Shown here: positions 8,124 through 17,912 of the stretch, one piece after another
Position numbering within the stretch: the stretch's first letter is position 1
Layout: each line of letters begins with the position of its first letter
Source of the DNA: JBMNCR01 sp049366695
GTDB taxonomy: Bacteria > Bacillota > Clostridia > Eubacteriales > Alkalibacteraceae
NCBI GenBank assembly: GCA_049366695.1
Contig: JBMNCR010000027.1
Coordinates: 1 to 62,523, forward strand
Direction: 5' to 3'
Length of the DNA: 62,523 nucleotides
Translations under genes and position numbers: made by a program
The notes under the pieces: generated by a model
Seen by the model: the letters and a program-made list of their open reading frames with translations, nothing else
Told to the model about the DNA's origin: nothing
The model's database searches: none

Positions 8124-9669
8124 ATTTTGCGTATTCAATAGATCTGGTTTCTCTTATAACATTTACTTTGATTTGTCCAGGATAATCAAGTTCATCTTGT
8201 ATCTTGGATGCTATCTCTTTTGCTATATGTACCATTTCTATATCATCTACTTCATCGGGTTTTACCATAATTCTAACTTCTCTACCCGCTTGTATAGCAA
8301 AAGTTTTTTCGATTCCATCAAATGAATTTGCGATTTCTTCGAGTTTTTCTAAACGTTTTATATAAGATTCTAATGTTTCTCTTCTTGCTCCAGGCCTTGC
8401 GGCTGAAATTGCATCAGCAGCTTGAACTAGTACTGCTTCAACTGATTTTGCTTCTACATCTCCATGATGTGCTTCAACTGCATGAATAATTTGATATGAC
8501 TCTTTATACTTTTTAAGCAAATCGACTCCAATAGAAACATGGGGTCCTTCAACTTCATGATCAACTGATTTTCCAATATCATGCAATAAGCCAGCTCTTC
8601 TAGCAATCCTTACATTTACGCCTAATTCTTCAGCCATTATTCCAGCTAAATGTGACACTTCAATAGAATGTTTTAGAACATTTTGTCCATAACTAGTTCT
8701 AAATTTTAATCTTCCTAGAAGTCTTATTAATTCTGGATGAAGACCGTGTATACCTGTATCAAAAGTTGCTTGTTCACCATCTTCTCTTATTTTTGTATCT
8801 ATTTCAGTTTTAGCTTTGTTTACCATTTCTTCAATCCTAGCAGGATGAATTCTACCATCAATAATTAATTTCTCTAGCGCTACTCTTGCTACTTCTCTTC
8901 GAATAGGATCAAAACCGGATAATATTACTGCTTCAGGAGTATCATCAATAATTAAATCAATACCAGTAAGTGTTTCAAGGGTTCTAATATTTCTACCTTC
9001 TCTTCCGATTATCCTACCTTTCATTTCATCATTAGGTAAGGAAACGACTGAGACAGTAGTTTCGGCGACATGATCTGCGGCACATTTTTGTATTGCATAA
9101 GACAATATTTCTTTTGCTTTTTTATCTGCATCTTCCTTAGCTTGTGACTCAATTTGTTTTATTAATAATGCAGATTCTCTTTTTATTTTCTTTTCTACAT
9201 CGTTTAATAAAATTTGTCTTGCTTCTTCTAAGGTTAAACCTGAAATTCTTTCAAGTTCTTGAATTTCTTTTTCATATAATTCATTTAATGTAGTTTCTCT
9301 TTTATTCAGTTCGTTTGTTTTTAATTGTAAAAGGTCTTCTTTCTTTTGATTCTTTTCACTTCTTTTGTCAATATTTTCTTCTCTTTGTATTAATCTTCTT
9401 TCTAATCTCTGTACTTCATTTCTTCTTTCTCTATTCTCTTTTTCTACTTCTTGTCTTAGTGTGTGGATTTCTTCTTTGGCTGAAAAAAGAATCTCTTTTT
9501 TTTGTGTTTCAGACTCTTTAAGAGCATCTTCAACAATTCTATTTGCTGTTTCCTCAGCACTCTGTATCTTACCACCAGCTATATATTTACGAAAAAAATA
9601 GCCTATAACAAAAGCTATTATTGCAATTCCAATTATAAGAAATACATTATCTTTCAAAGCTTCAATCAA
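8122..9669 (-). CDS. rny: ribonuclease Y
   Basis: A 515-residue membrane-anchored endoribonuclease that starts bulk mRNA decay and helps to form the Firmicutes degradosome. In order: one membrane helix (about residues 9-27), a long Arg/Glu/Lys-rich coiled coil (about 30-195), a KH RNA-binding domain with GRIIGREGRNIRTLE (about 217-231), and an HD hydrolase domain with LLHDIGKSVDHE (about 355-370). The start appears to be TTG at 9669, eight bases after GGAGGTG. An out-of-frame ATG-ATT-TGA lies in between and ends on the TTG region, which might lower initiation. It ends in a terminator that overlaps its stop. No recX or other gene separates it from recA. Confidence 0.95.
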   Translation of the reverse strand: MIEALKDNVFLIIGIAIIAFVIGYFFRKYIAGGKIQSAEETANRIVEDALKESETQKKEILFSAKEEIHTLRQEVEKENRERRNEVQRLERRLIQREENIDKRSEKNQKKEDLLQLKTNELNKRETTLNELYEKEIQELERISGLTLEEARQILLNDVEKKIKRESALLIKQIESQAKEDADKKAKEILSYAIQKCAADHVAETTVSVVSLPNDEMKGRIIGREGRNIRTLETLTGIDLIIDDTPEAVILSGFDPIRREVARVALEKLIIDGRIHPARIEEMVNKAKTEIDTKIREDGEQATFDTGIHGLHPELIRLLGRLKFRTSYGQNVLKHSIEVSHLAGIMAEELGVNVRIARRAGLLHDIGKSVDHEVEGPHVSIGVDLLKKYKESYQIIHAVEAHHGDVEAKSVEAVLVQAADAISAARPGARRETLESYIKRLEKLEEIANSFDGIEKTFAIQAGREVRIMVKPDEVDDIEMVHIAKEIASKIQDELDYPGQIKVNVIRETRSIEYAK

Positions 9670-10283
9670 ATCATCTACACCTCCTCCTTATTCAATTTTT
9701 AACTAAATTAATTTATACTCTCTAATAACTAAATTATAATCATCTTTATAATAACTGAATAAAATATTATGTAACTAATTTTATACTTTTTTAAAATTAG
9801 TGTCAAGCTGTTAAAAATTCATGTAATATACTGATAGAGTACAATTTAGTGTATTTGTTATTATAACATTTTTTTTGCTCAGCAAGAAATAATTTAGAAA
9901 TTTTTTATAATAAAAAAATGCAAAAATACATAGAATTTTTTTTACTATTTAACTTTATTAAATCATGATTATATTACTATTGTTTAAATTTATCGAAGAT
10001 ATTCTTACACTAGATGATATTAGCATCTATTATGTTTTTAGTTAAAATATTTAAAAGGTAAATAAAGGTAAACGTATTTTTTATTAATTTTAAAAAATGA
10101 CTAGAAGAGTTTTACTTTTCTAGTCATTTTAATAATAAATTTTTTTATTGTTGAAAAATCTGAATATTTACTTTACTTAGGTATTTTAGTTATGAATATA
10201 TACTGAGATTATTTATCTTGTATCTTGAGTTTCTAATAAATTTTCTATTTTGATGTTTATAAATAATAAGTTTTAATTTCTAA
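9670..10283. other. intergenic region between rny and recA
   Basis: About 610 very AT-rich bases with no recognisable gene. It holds the rny leader and promoter area on the right-to-left strand and a 13-bp hairpin at 10094-10106 and 10118-10130 (AATGACTAGAA arms) flanked by A and T runs, suitable as the recA terminator in either direction. Confidence 0.6.
10094..10130. terminator. hairpin terminator downstream of recA
   Basis: Arms 10094-10106 and 10118-10130 pair over 13 bp, with AAAA and TTTT on the outer edges. It lies about 150 bases beyond the recA stop, with no gene in between. Confidence 0.7.
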
Positions 10284-11315
10284 TTAATCATTATCATTTT
10301 CGATATTGTTGTTTTCTTCATTATTTTTATTTAAATTATGATTTTCTCTTAAAATATTTTCAATTTCCAGAGCTATTTCAGGATTTTCTTTTAAAAATAT
10401 TTTTGAATTTTCTCTGCCTTGACCTAATTTTTGATTTTTATATGAATACCATGCACCTGATTTATTAACAATTTCATCTGTTACTCCCACATCTAATATA
10501 TCCCCTTCTCTTGAAATTCCTTGACCATACATAATATCAAATTCAGCAATTTTAAAAGGAGGTGCAACTTTGTTTTTAACTATTTTTACTTTTGTCCTAT
10601 TACCAATCATTTCTTGACCTTGCTTTAAAGTTTCGATCCTTCTTACATCTAACCTAATCGAAGCATAAAATTTTAATGCTCGTCCCCCAGGTGTTGTTTC
10701 AGGATTTCCAAACATTATTCCTACTTTTTCTCTAAGTTGGTTTATAAATATTGCAGTAGTTTTTGATTTATTTATTGATCCTGCAAGTTTTCTCAAAGCT
10801 TGAGACATAAGTCTTGCTTGTAATCCAACATGTGCGTCACCCATTTCTCCTTCTATTTCAGCTTTAGGAACAAGAGCTGCAACAGAGTCAACAACAACTA
10901 CGTCAACAGCACCACTACGTACCAATGCTTCAGCTATTTCTAATGCTTGCTCGCCAGTATCAGGTTGGGAAACAATAAGATTATCAATATCAACACCTAA
11001 AGCTTTAGCATATGTAGGATCAAGTGCATGCTCAGCATCTATAAATGCTGCATTTCCTCCACCTTTTTGAGCCTCTGCTACAATATGTAATGCTACTGTA
11101 GTTTTACCAGATGATTCAGGACCATATATTTCTACTACTCTACCTCTAGGCACACCACCTATACCTAGGGCAATGTCAAGACCAATAGAAGTAGTGGATA
11201 TAGCATCTATGTTTAGCTTTGCAGATTGTTCACCTAATTTCATAATAGAACCTTTACCAAATTGTTTTTCAATTTGTTTTAGAGCCATTTGCAGTGCTTT
11301 TTCTTTTTCCATCAT
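10284..11315 (-). CDS. recA: recombinase RecA
   Basis: A 343-residue strand-exchange ATPase that also triggers LexA self-cleavage in the SOS response. The Walker A motif GPESSGKTT ends with K71 and T72-T73. The stretch VVDSVAALVPKAEIEGEMGD (Walker B and following) and FINQLREKVGIMFGNPETTPGG (loop L2 region) are nearly invariant. The C-terminus is Asn/Glu/Asp-rich, as is normal for the regulatory tail. Two adjacent ATG codons (11315 and 11312) are possible starts. There is no clear Shine-Dalgarno close by; instead a 14-base palindrome (11323-11336) occupies the spot. A LexA box lies further upstream. It follows cinA, as in many Firmicutes, but recX is not adjacent. Confidence 0.98.
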   Translation of the reverse strand: MMEKEKALQMALKQIEKQFGKGSIMKLGEQSAKLNIDAISTTSIGLDIALGIGGVPRGRVVEIYGPESSGKTTVALHIVAEAQKGGGNAAFIDAEHALDPTYAKALGVDIDNLIVSQPDTGEQALEIAEALVRSGAVDVVVVDSVAALVPKAEIEGEMGDAHVGLQARLMSQALRKLAGSINKSKTTAIFINQLREKVGIMFGNPETTPGGRALKFYASIRLDVRRIETLKQGQEMIGNRTKVKIVKNKVAPPFKIAEFDIMYGQGISREGDILDVGVTDEIVNKSGAWYSYKNQKLGQGRENSKIFLKENPEIALEIENILRENHNLNKNNEENNNIENDND

Positions 11316-11322
11316 AATAATT

Positions 11323-11336
11323 CCGATTTAAATCGG
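11323..11336. promoter_or_regulatory. perfect palindrome in recA leader
   Basis: CCGATTTAAATCGG is a perfect 14-base palindrome seven bases before the recA start, exactly where a ribosome binding site would be expected. It could bind a dimeric protein as DNA. As RNA it could only form a very tight stem. Its function is unknown. Confidence 0.5.
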
Positions 11337-11371
11337 TTCACCATCCTTCCCGATAAAGGGTATATATTAAT

Positions 11372-11385
11372 AGAACAAACGTTCT
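11372..11385. promoter_or_regulatory. LexA (SOS) box upstream of recA
   Basis: AGAACAAACGTTCT matches the Gram-positive LexA operator core GAAC-N4-GTTC. It sits about 57 bases before the recA start and downstream of the cinA stop, indicating SOS control of recA from its own promoter. No lexA gene is inside the window. Confidence 0.85.
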
Positions 11386-11411
11386 GTTAAATTATATATC
11401 ATTATTTTTTT

Positions 11412-12650
11412 TTAGTCAAATTTTTTTATTGCTTTTCTAACCATATTGAGAGCAATATTAGTTGCTTTACTTTGTATTCTTGTTCTTGAACCTGATATAT
11501 TATACTTTTCTATGATACAATTATTTTTATACATAATTCCGATATATACTAGACCAACTGGTTTTTCATCACTTCCTCCATTTGGACCTGCTATTCCAGT
11601 TGTAGCTATTACCATATCAGATTTTGTTTTATTATATAACCCATTTAACATTTCTTTCGCTGTTTGTGAACTAACACTACCATATTTATTTAAAGTTTCT
11701 TCTTTTACATTTAGGAAATCTCTTTTCGACTCATTTGAATAACATACTAGTCCAGTATGCAAAGATTTAGAGATACCTGGTATTTCAGTAAGTTTACTTG
11801 CAATAAGTCCGCCTGTACATGATTCAACAATTGATATGGAAATATTATTATCAATAAGTTTTGTGGCTACAACGGAGTTAAGGGGTATATCCTGATTTGC
11901 ATAAATATTATCTCCCAGTCTTTCTTTTATAATCTTGTCATAATTGTCCAATAATGAGTTAGCTTCTTCTTTTGTTTTAGAATTAGCAGTGACGCGTAAT
12001 AATACTTCTCCTACTTTTGCATATGTTGCTATTGTTGGATTAGTTTGAGCATCAATTAAATCTATAAGTATATCTTCTAGTGAAGATTCGCCTATTGATG
12101 TTATTTTATAATAATTCGAATAAAATTTCGTTTCGCTTTTGTCCATAAGGTATGGAAACACAGTTTCTTGAAACATTGGTATCAGCTCTCTTGGAGGACC
12201 AGGTAATAAAATAACAACTTTATTATCCTTTTCAAATATTATACCTGGTGCAGTTCCATTGTTGTTTGGTATAATTGATGCACCTTCTGGTATATATGTT
12301 TGTTTTAAGTTATTTTTAGTAACTTTGTTTGATGAATTAGTAAAATATTTTAATAGTTTATCGTAACTTTCTTGATCAAATTGCATTTTTACATTAAATA
12401 ATTGAGCTACAGTCTCTTTTGTTAAATCATCTTGTGTAGGACCAAGTCCACCTGTTAATATAATAATATCCGATCGTTTAATAGCATTTTCAAGGGTATA
12501 TTTTAGTCTTTGAGGATTATCTCCAACAGTAGTATGATAATACATATTTAAGCCCAAGATTGCTAATTCTTTAGAGAGATATTGAGCATTTGTATTTAGT
12601 ATATCGCCAATTAGTATTTCTGTACCTACATTTATTAATTCGCAGTTCAT
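11412..12650 (-). CDS. cinA: CinA family protein (nicotinamide nucleotide repair)
   Basis: A 412-residue two-domain protein. The N-terminal molybdopterin-binding-like/ADP-ribose pyrophosphatase domain (about 1-170) starts with ELINVGTEILIGDILNTNA and contains TGGLGPTQDDLTKE and LLPGPPREL. The C-terminal NMN deamidase (PncC) domain (about 250-412) holds the serine motif VESCTGGLIASKLTEIPG and TGIAGPNGGS. Known members deamidate nicotinamide mononucleotide and clean up damaged NAD precursors; in Bacillus and Streptococcus the gene is co-expressed with recA in competence. Here it precedes recA, but a LexA box and presumably a promoter lie in the 96-base gap. Confidence 0.95.
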   Translation of the reverse strand: MNCELINVGTEILIGDILNTNAQYLSKELAILGLNMYYHTTVGDNPQRLKYTLENAIKRSDIIILTGGLGPTQDDLTKETVAQLFNVKMQFDQESYDKLLKYFTNSSNKVTKNNLKQTYIPEGASIIPNNNGTAPGIIFEKDNKVVILLPGPPRELIPMFQETVFPYLMDKSETKFYSNYYKITSIGESSLEDILIDLIDAQTNPTIATYAKVGEVLLRVTANSKTKEEANSLLDNYDKIIKERLGDNIYANQDIPLNSVVATKLIDNNISISIVESCTGGLIASKLTEIPGISKSLHTGLVCYSNESKRDFLNVKEETLNKYGSVSSQTAKEMLNGLYNKTKSDMVIATTGIAGPNGGSDEKPVGLVYIGIMYKNNCIIEKYNISGSRTRIQSKATNIALNMVRKAIKKFD

Positions 12651-12693
12651 ATATTACCTCCATTATAAGTTTGATTTTTATTCTAGGCTTATT

Positions 12694-13236
12694 TTATTGT
12701 TTTATAAATACTTGTTTGTTAATAATAAAATATTCTACTCCAGAAATTACAGTAAATAAAGCTGCCAAGTAAATAAATATAGTACTAAATGGTAGATTTA
12801 TTAGTGAAAAAGGGTAATTATTAAATAGCATTGATATAATAGCTATCATTTGAGTAACTGTTTTGATTTTACCCCACCAACTAGCTGCAATAACTATATT
12901 TTCAGAGGCTGCAAGTACTCTTAAGCCTGTTACAGCAAATTCACGAGCAATTATTATTATTACTATCCATGAAGATACATAACCTAATTCCACTAAACAA
13001 ATTAATGCAGAAGATACTAGTAATTTATCTGCCAAAGGATCCATAAACTTACCGAAAACTGTTATTAGATTATACTTGCGTGCAATATATCCATCAAGCC
13101 AATCAGTTGCTGAAGCCAAAACAAAGACTATTGCTGCAATGTTTTGACCATTCTTTATATCAGATAATATAAAAAATATGAATATAGGTATCATTAATAT
13201 TCTTAACATAGTTAACTTATTTGGTAAATTCATCAA
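12694..13236 (-). CDS. pgsA: CDP-diacylglycerol--glycerol-3-phosphate 3-phosphatidyltransferase
   Basis: A 180-residue integral membrane enzyme that makes phosphatidylglycerophosphate, the committed step of phosphatidylglycerol and cardiolipin synthesis. The CDP-alcohol phosphotransferase motif D-G-x2-A-R-x8-G-x3-D-x3-D is complete in DGYIARKYNLITVFGKFMDP and the following LADK (about residues 48-71). About five or six hydrophobic helices are visible. Its coding sequence overlaps the end of rimO by 20 bases, indicating translational coupling. The order rimO-pgsA-cinA-recA is conserved in Clostridia. Confidence 0.95.
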   Translation of the reverse strand: MMNLPNKLTMLRILMIPIFIFFILSDIKNGQNIAAIVFVLASATDWLDGYIARKYNLITVFGKFMDPLADKLLVSSALICLVELGYVSSWIVIIIIAREFAVTGLRVLAASENIVIAASWWGKIKTVTQMIAIISMLFNNYPFSLINLPFSTIFIYLAALFTVISGVEYFIINKQVFIKQ

Positions 13237-14560
13237 TTCTATCTCCTATCAAATCATATTCTAGTGCATCTGTAATTAATACATCGCAGAAATCACCATC
13301 TTTTAGATGAAAATCTGTATGTACATATACTAAGCCATCAATTTCCGGTGCATCCATATAACTTCTACCATAATATACATTTTCATTGTCGGTTTTACCT
13401 TCTATAAGTATTTTAAGCTTTTTATTTATCATTGATTTATTTTTTGATAATGATATTTCCTGTTGCATTTTTAATATTATATCACGTCTATTTTCCTTAA
13501 TTTCCTGAGAAAGCTGATTCTCGAAAAGGGCTGATTTTGTACCTTCTTCTTGAGAATAAGTAAATACACCTAATCTATCTATTTTTACTAATGATAATGT
13601 TTTTAGCATATCGTTAAAATCTTCTTCACTTTCACCTGGAAAACCTGTTATTATCGAAGATCTTATTATTATATCTGGAATTTCACTTCTTAATTTTGAT
13701 ATTAAATCAATTATTTTTTTATTGGTTGTTTTTCTTCCCATGCTTTTTAAAATTTTATCTTGTGTATGTTGAAAAGGTATATCTAAATAATTTAAAATCT
13801 TATCACTTTGTTTTATTACTGCTATTAATTCTTCATCTATATTTTCGGGATAAGTATAAAGTAATCTTAACCATTTTAAATTTTCGATTTTATCTATTTC
13901 TTTTAATAATTTTGTTAATGAGAATTCACCATAGATATCTATACCATATTGGGTAATATCTTGAGCAATGACAATAAGTTCTTTTACACCGTTACTAACT
14001 AGGTTTTCAATTTCGCTAATTATATTTTCTATTTTTCTACTTCTAAATCTACCTCTTAAAGTTGGAATAATACAATAAGTGCAATTATTATTACAACCAT
14101 CTCCTATTTTTATGAATGCAGTATAATTCGGAGTAGATATCTTTCTAGGTAATGTTTCATCATATATATCATTGATATGTCCATATGAGCATATTTTTTT
14201 GCCATTAAGAGTTTCTTCAATCACATTTATAATATTTTTATAATCACCAGTACCAATAATTCCATCTAGTTCTGGAATTTCTTTGAGTAACTCTTCCCTG
14301 TATCTTTCAGATAAACATCCTGAGGCAATAAGTACTTTCAAATCACCTATTTCTTTATATCTTGCCAATTTCAATATTGTATCTATTGATTCTTCTTTTG
14401 CCGAATCAATAAACCCACAAGTGTTAACTATAATAATATGAGCTAGATTTAATTCTTCTACTATATTAAACTGACTTTTTTCGATTAGTCCTAACATTAC
14501 TTCTGAGTCTACTAAATTTTTAGCACATCCTAAGGATACTAGTCCTATATTATATGTCAT
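13217..14560 (-). CDS. rimO: ribosomal protein S12 methylthiotransferase
   Basis: A 447-residue radical-SAM methylthiotransferase that modifies an aspartate of ribosomal protein S12. The N-terminal UPF0004 domain has SLGCAKNLVDSE (residues 8-19) and further cysteines near NTCGF and ASGCLSE, which bind one Fe-S cluster. The radical SAM cluster motif CNNNCTYC (about residues 154-161) is followed by RGRFRSR. A C-terminal TRAM domain (about 380-447) binds RNA or protein substrate. The first pair of motifs and the overall length separate it from MiaB. It is transcribed from ftsK side to pgsA with a 13-base gap and an overlap. Confidence 0.94.
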   Translation of the reverse strand: MTYNIGLVSLGCAKNLVDSEVMLGLIEKSQFNIVEELNLAHIIIVNTCGFIDSAKEESIDTILKLARYKEIGDLKVLIASGCLSERYREELLKEIPELDGIIGTGDYKNIINVIEETLNGKKICSYGHINDIYDETLPRKISTPNYTAFIKIGDGCNNNCTYCIIPTLRGRFRSRKIENIISEIENLVSNGVKELIVIAQDITQYGIDIYGEFSLTKLLKEIDKIENLKWLRLLYTYPENIDEELIAVIKQSDKILNYLDIPFQHTQDKILKSMGRKTTNKKIIDLISKLRSEIPDIIIRSSIITGFPGESEEDFNDMLKTLSLVKIDRLGVFTYSQEEGTKSALFENQLSQEIKENRRDIILKMQQEISLSKNKSMINKKLKILIEGKTDNENVYYGRSYMDAPEIDGLVYVHTDFHLKDGDFCDVLITDALEYDLIGDRIDEFTK

Positions 14561-14573
14561 ATATTATCATCCT

Positions 14574-16811
14574 CTATTCATTAGTCTGTTCTGTTTCATT
14601 ATAATATGCTTCTTTTGATATGAGTACTCTTCTCGGTTTACTACCTTCTGGACCAGAGATTAATCCCTTACTTTCCATTTCATCAATTATTCTACCAGCT
14701 CTAGAATAACCCACTCTAAGTTTGCGTTGTATCATGGAAGTAGATATTTGATCAGAACTTAAAGTTAATTCTATAGCTTTTGGCAACATCTCATCTTCGA
14801 AATCATCATTTTTTAAAGGACTATTTACTTCTTTTATTTCTTCCATTACTTTTTCATTGTATGTATTATCTATTTGATTTTTAACATATTTAACTACCCT
14901 TTCAACCTCATGATCTGATATAAAAGTACCTTGTATTCGAATTGGTTTGGATTCTCCAACTGGAGAATATAGCATATCGCCTCTACCTAAAAGTTTTTCA
15001 GCTCCACCCATATCTAATATTGTTCGAGAATCAGTCATTGATGATACTGCAAAAGATATTCTGGAAGGTACATTTGCTTTTATAAGCCCTGTTATTACAT
15101 CTACAGAAGGTCGTTGTGTAGCAAGTACAAGATGAATACCAGCAGCTCTGGCCAACTGAGCTAGTCTACAAATTGAATTTTCTACTTCTCTAGGTGACAC
15201 CATCATTAAATCTGCTAACTCATCAATAATAATTACTATTTTTGGCATTAGATCTTTTTGTTTGTCTTTCATAACTTCATTATATCTAGTAATATCTCTT
15301 ACTTTATTGTCTTTAAATATTTTATATCTTTCTGTCATTTCTTTTATTGCCCAATTTAAAGCGCCTGATGCTTGTTTTGGATCTGTTACTACTGGTATTA
15401 ATAAGTGTGGGATACCATTATAATTATTTAGCTCTACCATTTTTGGATCTATTAGTATTAATTTTACTTCTTCAGGTGAAGCTTTATACAAAATACTAAT
15501 TATTATTGAATTTATACATACACTTTTTCCAGAACCTGTAGCACCTGCAATAAGTAAATGAGGCATTTGTGCTAAATCACCTACCACTATCGAACCAGAA
15601 AGTTTTTTGCCTAATGCAAAACAAATCTTGCTCTTATGTAGTTTAAAATTATCATTTGCTATAACTTCTCTAACATTAACAACAGCTTTGTCTTTATTGG
15701 GTACTTCGATACCCACTGCCGCTTTTCCAGGTATTGGAGCTTCTATCCTTACACTTGAAGTTGCCATGCTTAAAGCTAAATCGTTAGATAAATTGACAAT
15801 TTTACTTACCTTTACTCCGGGTTCAGGCTGCAATTCATACCTAGTTACAGTTGGTCCCATACTTACTTCTGAAACTTTTGCTTTTACACCAAAATCTGAT
15901 AGTGTTTTTTCTAGTATTTTAGCATTATTAACTATTTCTTTTTTGTCATTCATAGAGTTATTTATTGTTGTTTTTAATAATTCAATAGGAGGAAAAGTAT
16001 AGTTGATTTCTTTATTTTCTTTTAAAGGTCCTTTTGTAGTATCTTTTTCAAGTTGTTCAATTTTATTTTCGATTTGCTTACTATATTTTTCTCTCGAATT
16101 TTGTTCTTTAGTAGAATTTTCTTTTTTAACATTATTTTTATTTCGAATTTCAGAGTAATCTAATATTTTAATTTTCTTATCTATTTTATTTAAATTTTCA
16201 TTGTTCTTATTGTTAAGTTTTTTATTACTGTCTACTTTATTATTTTTTTGTTTTATTATTTTTTCAGAATTATTTTTATAATAATACTTTATTTTGTTGA
16301 TAGTATCATATATGGATCTTTGTGTAATTAAAATTATGGAAATAATTGTGGATAAGATTAATATGATGATGGTTCCTTTTATAGAAAATAATTTTTCTAA
16401 AATAGACGCAAATAATAAACCTAAAAACCCACCACCATTATCTGTGGCTAATGCTACCTCGATTATTTCAATACTAAATATTTTATCTATTGTTGTATTA
16501 TCAATTATCGTAATTAGTATAGAAAAATTAATAATAATTATTAGTAATGAAATTACAACAAATTTTGAAGTTTTGATTCCTTTAATAATAAAGTATATAC
16601 CTAATAGTATAAAAGTAAAGCCAAATAGGTAGCTTGCTTTCCCTAGTGAAAAATTTAATACTATATCAATACTCTTTCCTATTACACCAGGTACTTGTAC
16701 AATTAGGGAATATAAAATGTAGAAACCTAAAAACAAGGAAACTAATCCTACTATTTCGTCTACTATTTTAGAATTATTTTTATTCTGTATTTTTTTCTTT
16801 GCTTTTGCCAT
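14574..16811 (-). CDS. FtsK/SpoIIIE DNA translocase
   Basis: A 745-residue membrane-bound DNA pump that clears chromosomal DNA from division or sporulation septa. Four N-terminal membrane helices lie in residues about 20-165, followed by a Lys/Asn-rich linker (about 175-270), the alpha domain, and the RecA-like motor with Walker A AGATGSGKS (about 422-430) and DELADLMM (Walker B region). A gamma winged helix at the C-terminus (about 680-735, RKLRVGYSRAGRIIDEME) reads KOPS/SRS sequences. Length and linker resemble SpoIIIE of Bacillus. Whether it serves division, sporulation or both cannot be settled, so no symbol is given. It heads the run ftsK-rimO-pgsA-cinA. Confidence 0.94.
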   Translation of the reverse strand: MAKAKKKIQNKNNSKIVDEIVGLVSLFLGFYILYSLIVQVPGVIGKSIDIVLNFSLGKASYLFGFTFILLGIYFIIKGIKTSKFVVISLLIIIINFSILITIIDNTTIDKIFSIEIIEVALATDNGGGFLGLLFASILEKLFSIKGTIIILILSTIISIILITQRSIYDTINKIKYYYKNNSEKIIKQKNNKVDSNKKLNNKNNENLNKIDKKIKILDYSEIRNKNNVKKENSTKEQNSREKYSKQIENKIEQLEKDTTKGPLKENKEINYTFPPIELLKTTINNSMNDKKEIVNNAKILEKTLSDFGVKAKVSEVSMGPTVTRYELQPEPGVKVSKIVNLSNDLALSMATSSVRIEAPIPGKAAVGIEVPNKDKAVVNVREVIANDNFKLHKSKICFALGKKLSGSIVVGDLAQMPHLLIAGATGSGKSVCINSIIISILYKASPEEVKLILIDPKMVELNNYNGIPHLLIPVVTDPKQASGALNWAIKEMTERYKIFKDNKVRDITRYNEVMKDKQKDLMPKIVIIIDELADLMMVSPREVENSICRLAQLARAAGIHLVLATQRPSVDVITGLIKANVPSRISFAVSSMTDSRTILDMGGAEKLLGRGDMLYSPVGESKPIRIQGTFISDHEVERVVKYVKNQIDNTYNEKVMEEIKEVNSPLKNDDFEDEMLPKAIELTLSSDQISTSMIQRKLRVGYSRAGRIIDEMESKGLISGPEGSKPRRVLISKEAYYNETEQTNE

Positions 16812-16857
16812 TTTATCACCTCAAAGGTTTTATAATTATATTTTACCAAATAAATAA

Positions 16858-16874
16858 GCACAGTCAAACTGTGC
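16858..16874. terminator. hairpin between uppP and ftsK
   Basis: GCACAGT and ACTGTGC (16858-16864 and 16868-16874) form a 7-bp stem with a 3-base loop. T-rich sequence follows on both strands, so it probably ends the uppP transcript before ftsK. Confidence 0.6.
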
Positions 16875-16996
16875 ATTTTTACATAAGCAAAATTATTTTA
16901 GGATATAGGTGTAAAGTTTGAAAATCGGAGTAATTAATTATATGTATTTCTTCAAGTACCTTATAATTCTATCTCATGATTTTTTATCTTATTTCA

Positions 16997-17833
16997 TTAC
17001 TTTATAAATAAGTTGTATGTAATTAGTATTATTGACATTGCCCAACAATAGTATGAAAAATAATGTAATTTTCCTTTCTTTACTAATTCTACTAGTAATT
17101 TAATTGCTAATATGCCAAATATAATAGAAGCAAAAAATCCTGAAAATAGAGTTATAGGACTTATGCCTAAACTTTCTAATTCCATTATATCTTTACTTTT
17201 TAATAGAACTGCTCCTAAAACTGCTGGTAAAGATACTAAAAATGAAAACTCTGTTGCTTCTTGTTTTTCTAGCCCTGACATTAATCCTCCTACAATAGTC
17301 GATCCCGATCTTGATATACCAGGGACTATCGCAAAAGCTTGAAAAAATCCTATAATAAAAGTTTCTTTAATACTTAATTGTTCAATACTTTTAGTATTTT
17401 TCTTTCCAATTTTTTCTCCTAACATTAATATTATTCCTGTTATAATTAAAGTAAAAGATACAACTTGGATATTTGAAAATAATGTTTCAAAGATATCTGC
17501 AAAAAGTATACCTATTATTCCTACCGGTATAGATGCAAGAATTATACTAAGAATATACTTGCGGTATTTGCTCTTATGGATTTTAAAACTTCCTGATGTG
17601 AAAAAATCTTTGCACATACTAAAGAATTCTATAACCATATTTAATATTGATTTCCAAAATGCAATAATTATTGCAATAAGAGTTCCCAGATGGAGCAATA
17701 CATCATAAGCCAAATTGCCTTCTGTCACATTAAAGAAATATTGAAAAATTACTAAATGCCCTGAACTACTAATGGGTAAAAATTCTGTTAAACCTTGTAC
17801 TATTCCTAAAATAATAGAAGTGATAGTATTCAT
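16997..17833 (-). CDS. uppP: undecaprenyl-diphosphatase
   Basis: A membrane phosphatase (BacA/UppP family) that turns undecaprenyl diphosphate into the monophosphate carrier used in cell-wall synthesis; high expression gives bacitracin resistance. From the ATG at 17833 it is 278 residues. That start has AGGAGG upstream, while the frame extends seven codons further without one. The two catalytic motifs are GLTEFLPISSSGHL (about residues 11-24) and PGISRSGSTI (about 165-174). About eight membrane helices are visible. It lies between ftsK and tepA, an unusual neighbour that breaks the standard tepA-ftsK pair, and pairs functionally with uppS elsewhere in the window. Confidence 0.95.
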   Translation of the reverse strand: MNTITSIILGIVQGLTEFLPISSSGHLVIFQYFFNVTEGNLAYDVLLHLGTLIAIIIAFWKSILNMVIEFFSMCKDFFTSGSFKIHKSKYRKYILSIILASIPVGIIGILFADIFETLFSNIQVVSFTLIITGIILMLGEKIGKKNTKSIEQLSIKETFIIGFFQAFAIVPGISRSGSTIVGGLMSGLEKQEATEFSFLVSLPAVLGAVLLKSKDIMELESLGISPITLFSGFFASIIFGILAIKLLVELVKKGKLHYFSYYCWAMSIILITYNLFIK

Positions 17834-17912
17834 AAAACCTCCTAAATAAATCATAGATTCAATTACGAATTCTATTATACCATAGTAGTTTTAAAATAAT
17901 ATCACTTTTTAT

